Assembly: GCA_946699565.1 (NCBI GenBank)
Contig: CAMPDW010000009.1
Coordinates: forward strand, 1-64,000
DNA length: 64,000 nt
DNA from: an uncultured Commensalibacter sp.
GTDB taxonomy: Bacteria > Pseudomonadota > Alphaproteobacteria > Acetobacterales > Acetobacteraceae
Direction: 5' to 3'
The notes under the pieces are model-generated. The model saw nothing but the letters and a program-made list of their open reading frames with translations. It searched no databases and was not told the DNA's origin. This document shows positions 60,422-64,000 of the stretch, one piece after another. The stretch's first letter is position 1. Each line of letters opens with the position of its first letter. The position numbers and the translations under genes were made by a program.

Positions 60422-61030
60422 ATGTCTTTTGAATTACCACAACTTCCTTTTCCTTATAATGCACTAGCACGTTTAGGTATGAGTGAAGAAACAATGCAGT
60501 TTCACCATGATAAACATCATCAGGCTTATGTAAATACACTTAATGATCTTGTTAAAGCTAATCCAGCATTAGAAGGTAAAACACTGGAAGAACTCATCGT
60601 ATTGGCAGCAAAAGATGAATCACTGACCCCTGTGCTTAATAATGCTGGTCAACACTATAATCATTGCTTATTTTGGAATTCATTAAGCCAAGATGGTGGT
60701 TCAATGTCCCCAGTCTTTGAAGAAATAATCCATAATAACTTTGGTTCAGTTGATAATTTCAAAGCTGAATTCAAAAAAGCTGCGACAACTCAATTTGGAT
60801 CAGGCTGGGCATGGTTGGTTTTAACAGCCGATAATAAATTAATTATTACAAAAACTCCAAACGGTAAAAATCCTATTTCCGAAGGACAAGGAAAACCTTT
60901 ATTAACAATTGATGTATGGGAACATGCTTATTATATTGACTTCCGCAATCGCCGTCCTGATTTTGTAGATAATTTCCTAAATAACCTTGCTAATTATGAT
61001 TTTGCCGAAGCCCAAATAAACGCAAAATAA
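60422..61030 (+). CDS. sodB: Iron/manganese superoxide dismutase
   Basis: Removes superoxide in the cytoplasm. 202 residues, normal length. Metal ligands are the His of MQFHHDKHHQAY, the His of GQHYNHCLFW, and Asp and His of DVWEHAYYIDF. The Fe- or Mn-form cannot be fixed from motifs alone; alphaproteobacterial relatives are mostly iron-type. RBS GAGGA 6 bases before ATG. Shares a two-way terminator with yajC. Confidence 0.95.
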   Translation: MSFELPQLPFPYNALARLGMSEETMQFHHDKHHQAYVNTLNDLVKANPALEGKTLEELIVLAAKDESLTPVLNNAGQHYNHCLFWNSLSQDGGSMSPVFEEIIHNNFGSVDNFKAEFKKAATTQFGSGWAWLVLTADNKLIITKTPNGKNPISEGQGKPLLTIDVWEHAYYIDFRNRRPDFVDNFLNNLANYDFAEAQINAK

Positions 61031-61040
61031 TTAAAAAGTA

Positions 61041-61070
61041 AAAAAACCGACAAATTTATGTCGGTTTCTT
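61041..61070. terminator. Bidirectional terminator between sodB and yajC
   Basis: 9-bp stem AAACCGACA with TGTCGGTTT (61044-61052, 61059-61067). T-rich in both directions, best on the minus strand for yajC. Confidence 0.88.
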
Positions 61071-61071
61071 C

Positions 61072-61518
61072 TTATTCAGCTTTTACTACTTTATCAGATG
61101 TTTTATCTTCAATAACCTTCTTTTCTTTAACCTCTTTTTTAATATTATTCTTTATTTTAGTTTGCTGATTATCAGTTTGAGCTTTACTTTCCAAAACAGT
61201 TGTTACTGTACTCCGTAAAACCATGACACGAATATTAGGGGCCATTTCCACTTCCATTTGATCAGAATCTTCCTGATTACGAACAATTTTACCTATAACC
61301 CCACCTGCCGTTACAATTTTATCACCGCGACGTAATGCCTTCATTTTTTCACGAAGCTGTTTGGCTTTCTTTTGTTGAGGAAGAATAACGATAAAATAAA
61401 AAACAAGAAATATACCAATAAAAGGCAACAAACTCATAATCATTGATACCCCACCGCCTCCGCCACCTGCACTTTGAGCGTAGGCAGGTGTTATCAAAAG
61501 ATTCATTAAATTAATCAT
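61072..61518 (-). CDS. yajC: Preprotein translocase accessory subunit YajC
   Basis: 148 residues. A short N-terminal part rich in Gly (residues 15-24), one membrane helix (MSLLPFIGIFLVFYFIVILP), then the cytoplasmic domain with KALRRGDKIVTAGGVIGKI, all typical of YajC, plus a longer Lys/Glu-rich C-terminal tail. AGGA lies about 10 bases before the start. Usually followed by secD and secF; here a terminator and sodB come next. Divergent to the DUF815 ATPase as in other alphaproteobacteria. Confidence 0.93.
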   Translation of the reverse strand: MINLMNLLITPAYAQSAGGGGGGVSMIMSLLPFIGIFLVFYFIVILPQQKKAKQLREKMKALRRGDKIVTAGGVIGKIVRNQEDSDQMEVEMAPNIRVMVLRSTVTTVLESKAQTDNQQTKIKNNIKKEVKEKKVIEDKTSDKVVKAE

Positions 61519-61628
61519 TCAAACAATTTCCTATTCACATTACGTATATTAATCATCTATTATAATAATTTTAATACACTATATAAAGTAACACGCCTAC
61601 CATAAGATCCATTAAAACTGGAAAAAAA

Positions 61629-62486
61629 ATGAATCAATCCATAATCCCGATTTTAGAACGTATTGCTACTTCCCTTGAAAAACTTGCACCATCTCAACCA
61701 AAAATTGAAAATATTGATCAAGATAATTGTTTTATCTGGTCAGCACAGGATCATACATTAACTGCTATTCAGGACATGCCCTTTATTGATTACTATCTTT
61801 TACAAGGCATAGAAAATCAAAAGGAAATCTTATTTCATAATACCTTTTATTTCGCGAGGAACCTTCCTGCTAATAATGTTTTGTTATGGGGTGCAAGAGG
61901 AATGGGAAAATCCTCACTAATTAAATCAGTTTATAATGAAGTGAATAAAAAAATCTCGGAGTATTATCGGTCTTTAAAAATTATAGAGATCCTTAGGGAT
62001 GATATCTATTCTTTACCTATTCTTTTACGTTTATTAAAACCTTTACCTTATCGATTTATTATTTTTTCAGATGATCTTTCCTTTGAATCAGAAGATCGTG
62101 ATTATAAAGCACTTAAATCCGTATTGGACGGTGGTATTGCTGGACGTCCAGAGAATGTATTATTTTATGCAACCAGCAACCGCAGGCATTTAATGCCACG
62201 AAATATGATTGAAAATGAATCTTCTTCTGCTATTAACCCCTCTGAAGCCATTGAAGAGAAAGTTTCGCTTTCAGATCGATTTGGCTTATGGATTGGTTTT
62301 CATAATTGTTCGAAAGATTTATATGACACAATCGTGATCGAATATGCCAAAGCAAGAAAACTTCCGATTTCAAACGAAAATCTTATTACACAAGCAAATG
62401 AATGGTCCGTAACACGAGGAGCCAGAAATGGACGTGTCGCTTGGCAATTTATAGAAGATCTAACTGCAAAATTAATAAATACGTAA
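61629..62486 (+). CDS. DUF815 family AAA+ ATPase
   Basis: 285 residues. Walker A GARGMGKSS at 88-96, Walker B FIIFSDDLSF, and sensor region FYATSNRRHLMPRNM, which is characteristic of the DUF815 ATPases. C-terminal lid domain with GARNGRVAWQFIEDL. Biological role unsettled. Its place divergent to yajC is conserved in alphaproteobacteria. Confidence 0.9.
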   Translation: MNQSIIPILERIATSLEKLAPSQPKIENIDQDNCFIWSAQDHTLTAIQDMPFIDYYLLQGIENQKEILFHNTFYFARNLPANNVLLWGARGMGKSSLIKSVYNEVNKKISEYYRSLKIIEILRDDIYSLPILLRLLKPLPYRFIIFSDDLSFESEDRDYKALKSVLDGGIAGRPENVLFYATSNRRHLMPRNMIENESSSAINPSEAIEEKVSLSDRFGLWIGFHNCSKDLYDTIVIEYAKARKLPISNENLITQANEWSVTRGARNGRVAWQFIEDLTAKLINT

Positions 62487-62638
62487 AAATTTATTAAATT
62501 TTATAACAGTAAAATACCGATACTAATCAAATAATTAATAGATCATTATATCAATATAATATTGACAGTTTTTTATAACGAAATTATTAACAATTACTAT
62601 TGTTATATTTAATAACCTTTTTATAAAGCTTTTAGACA

Positions 62639-63664
62639 ATGAATAATATTAAAAATTTTACATTTAACCAACAAAAAAATTACAAAATTGCAGTGGTTAT
62701 TCCTTGTTACAAAGTTGCAAAACACATTTTAACAGTTATTAAACAACTTGATCAATCTATTTCCATGATCTATATCATTGATGATCAATGCCCAGAACAT
62801 TCAGGAAAAATTGTTTTAGAGAAATTTGCTGATAATCCAAAAATAAAAGTTATATTCCATCCAAAAAATCAAGGTGTCGGTGGAGCAATTCTTACTGGAT
62901 ACAAAGCTGCTTTTGAAGATCAGATCGATATAATTATCAAAATTGATGGGGATGGACAAATGGATTCAAATTTAATTCCTTCATTCATTCTACCTATAAT
63001 CCAAAATAAAGCAGATTATACTAAAGGAAATCGTTTCTTTTATTTAGAAAGTTTATATAAAATGCCTAAATTAAGAATATTTGGCAATGCTATCCTTTCT
63101 CTCATGAGTAAATTATCCACAGGATATTGGAATTGCTTCGATCCAACAAATGGTTATACTGCAATTCGTGGAAATATTATTCCATACCTTCCTTTCAATA
63201 AAATAAGTAAACGTTATTTTTTCGAAAGCGATATGTTATTTCGTTTAAATATCATACGTGCTGTTGTTATAGATATTCCTATGGATTCAAAATATGAAGA
63301 TGAAACAAGTCAATTAAAAATAAAAAAAATTATTCCAGAATTTATTTTAAAACATAGTATAAATTTTATAAAAAGAATATTTTATAATTATTATCTAAGA
63401 GATGTGAGTATTGCCTCTATTGAACTTCCTTTAGGAATAATATTATTTATATTTGGCATTAGTTTCGGCCTAATTCATTGGAAAGAAAGTATCGTTTCTC
63501 ATCACCTTTCTTCTTCAGGAACAGTTATGTTAGCTGCCCTTTCGATTTTAACAAGTCTACAGTTTATTTTATCTTTCTTATCTATAGATATAAATTCAAC
63601 GCCAAAATATGTTTTACAACGTCAGTCTGATATTAAATTAAACCATTTCAAAGACAAATCCTAA
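62639..63664 (+). CDS. Family 2 glycosyltransferase with C-terminal membrane helices
   Basis: 341 residues. GT-A domain (about 15-240): start KIAVVIPCYKVAKHI, metal-binding region KIDGDGQMD, acceptor-side block DPTNGYTAIRG. Two membrane helices (about 262-285 and 295-315) anchor it. Resembles dolichyl- or undecaprenyl-phosphate sugar transferases that load sugars onto a lipid carrier. Stop overlaps the start of the following SMR-type gene by one base (TAATG), so they are coupled and probably act in one envelope sugar pathway. Confidence 0.85.
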   Translation: MNNIKNFTFNQQKNYKIAVVIPCYKVAKHILTVIKQLDQSISMIYIIDDQCPEHSGKIVLEKFADNPKIKVIFHPKNQGVGGAILTGYKAAFEDQIDIIIKIDGDGQMDSNLIPSFILPIIQNKADYTKGNRFFYLESLYKMPKLRIFGNAILSLMSKLSTGYWNCFDPTNGYTAIRGNIIPYLPFNKISKRYFFESDMLFRLNIIRAVVIDIPMDSKYEDETSQLKIKKIIPEFILKHSINFIKRIFYNYYLRDVSIASIELPLGIILFIFGISFGLIHWKESIVSHHLSSSGTVMLAALSILTSLQFILSFLSIDINSTPKYVLQRQSDIKLNHFKDKS

Positions 63665-64000
63665 TGTTACAAATTTATATTGCTGTTTTATGTGTTATAG
63701 GTATTGCTACAGGTCAAATTTTATTTAAGAAAAGTGCTGAAAATTTTCACACTAGTGGAAATATATACGATATACCAGCATTATCAATTTTATCAGTTGC
63801 ACTTTGTTTATATGCTGTTACTACATTAGGTTGGGTTTGGGTTTTACAAAAAAGTAATTTAAATAAAATTTACCCTTTAATGGCATTATCCTTTATTCTT
63901 GTTCCTATCGCAAGCCATTTTATTTTACATGAAAATTTCAATAAGCAATATTTTATAGGGATTATATTTATCATAATCGGAATTTTGATTACTTTAAATT
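63664..64000 (+). CDS. SMR/EmrE-like membrane protein, 3' end beyond window
   Basis: 112 codons visible, ATG at 63664 overlapping the upstream stop. Four hydrophobic helices, Gly-rich first helix (GIATGQILFKKSAEN), YPLMALSFILVPIASHF in the third, and FIGIIFIIIGILI in the fourth: the layout of small multidrug resistance-like proteins. Coupled to a lipid-sugar transferase, it is more likely a lipid-linked sugar flippase subunit (ArnE-like) than a drug pump. Probably only a few codons are missing. Confidence 0.75.
   Translation, partial: MLQIYIAVLCVIGIATGQILFKKSAENFHTSGNIYDIPALSILSVALCLYAVTTLGWVWVLQKSNLNKIYPLMALSFILVPIASHFILHENFNKQYFIGIIFIIIGILITLN

Noticed and set aside
1..64000. CRISPR arrays, insertion sequences, prophage genes
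   Set aside because: No regularly spaced direct repeats, transposase, integrase or phage structural genes were seen on either strand.

Overview
This is a very AT-rich window from an alphaproteobacterium, most likely an acetic acid bacterium (Acetobacteraceae) of the low-GC, insect-gut kind such as Commensalibacter. That placement is inferred from gene content and order (DUF3576-leuS-lptE-holA, serC-hisZ-purA, a DUF815 ATPase divergent from yajC, large Hint-domain surface proteins) and from base composition. No 16S rRNA is present to confirm it.

Layout. 1-267: 5' exon of a tRNA-Arg(CCU) interrupted by a group I intron that runs off the window start. 290-5229: holA, lptE, leuS and a DUF3576 lipoprotein, one minus-strand operon. 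5370-8619: LarC-like protein, LpxO-like hydroxylase, tRNA-Glu, a 46-residue protein and a small membrane protein. 8635-10920: rluD and rpoH. 10961-16323: azlCD, purA, hisZ, serC, tRNA-Leu. 17098-25690: three tandem genes for about 875-residue proteins with a repetitive beta-helix-like front and a C-terminal Hint domain. 25855-27873: argC, rpsI, rplM.

28098-31375 is a complete FtrABCD-type ferrous iron importer. 31801-39304 is a complete trans-4-hydroxyproline degradation island: GntR regulator, permease, epimerase, D-hydroxyproline oxidase, deaminase and ketoglutarate semialdehyde dehydrogenase. Glutamate dehydrogenase and PutA follow, so 31.8-44.8 kb funnels hydroxyproline, proline and glutamate to 2-oxoglutarate. 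Two GTATAC-centred sites upstream of the regulator and in the divergent catabolic promoter look like its operators.

45321-50336 is a heme-uptake locus in decay: the TonB-dependent receptor, exbB and tonB are pseudogenes, while heme oxygenase and exbD remain open. 50384-57726 holds an MscS channel, a pabB-pabC fusion, tyrS, two secreted proteins (one built of 18-residue helical repeats) and a Tat-type SDR. 58101-59185 is a heavily eroded aldo/keto reductase. 59424-64000 has an NDUFAF6-like protein, sodB, yajC, a DUF815 ATPase, a family 2 glycosyltransferase and the start of an SMR-type transporter.

The strongest points for a second look are the tRNA intron, the Hint-protein triplet, the hydroxyproline regulon with its putative operators, the eroding heme locus and the 18-residue-repeat secreted protein.
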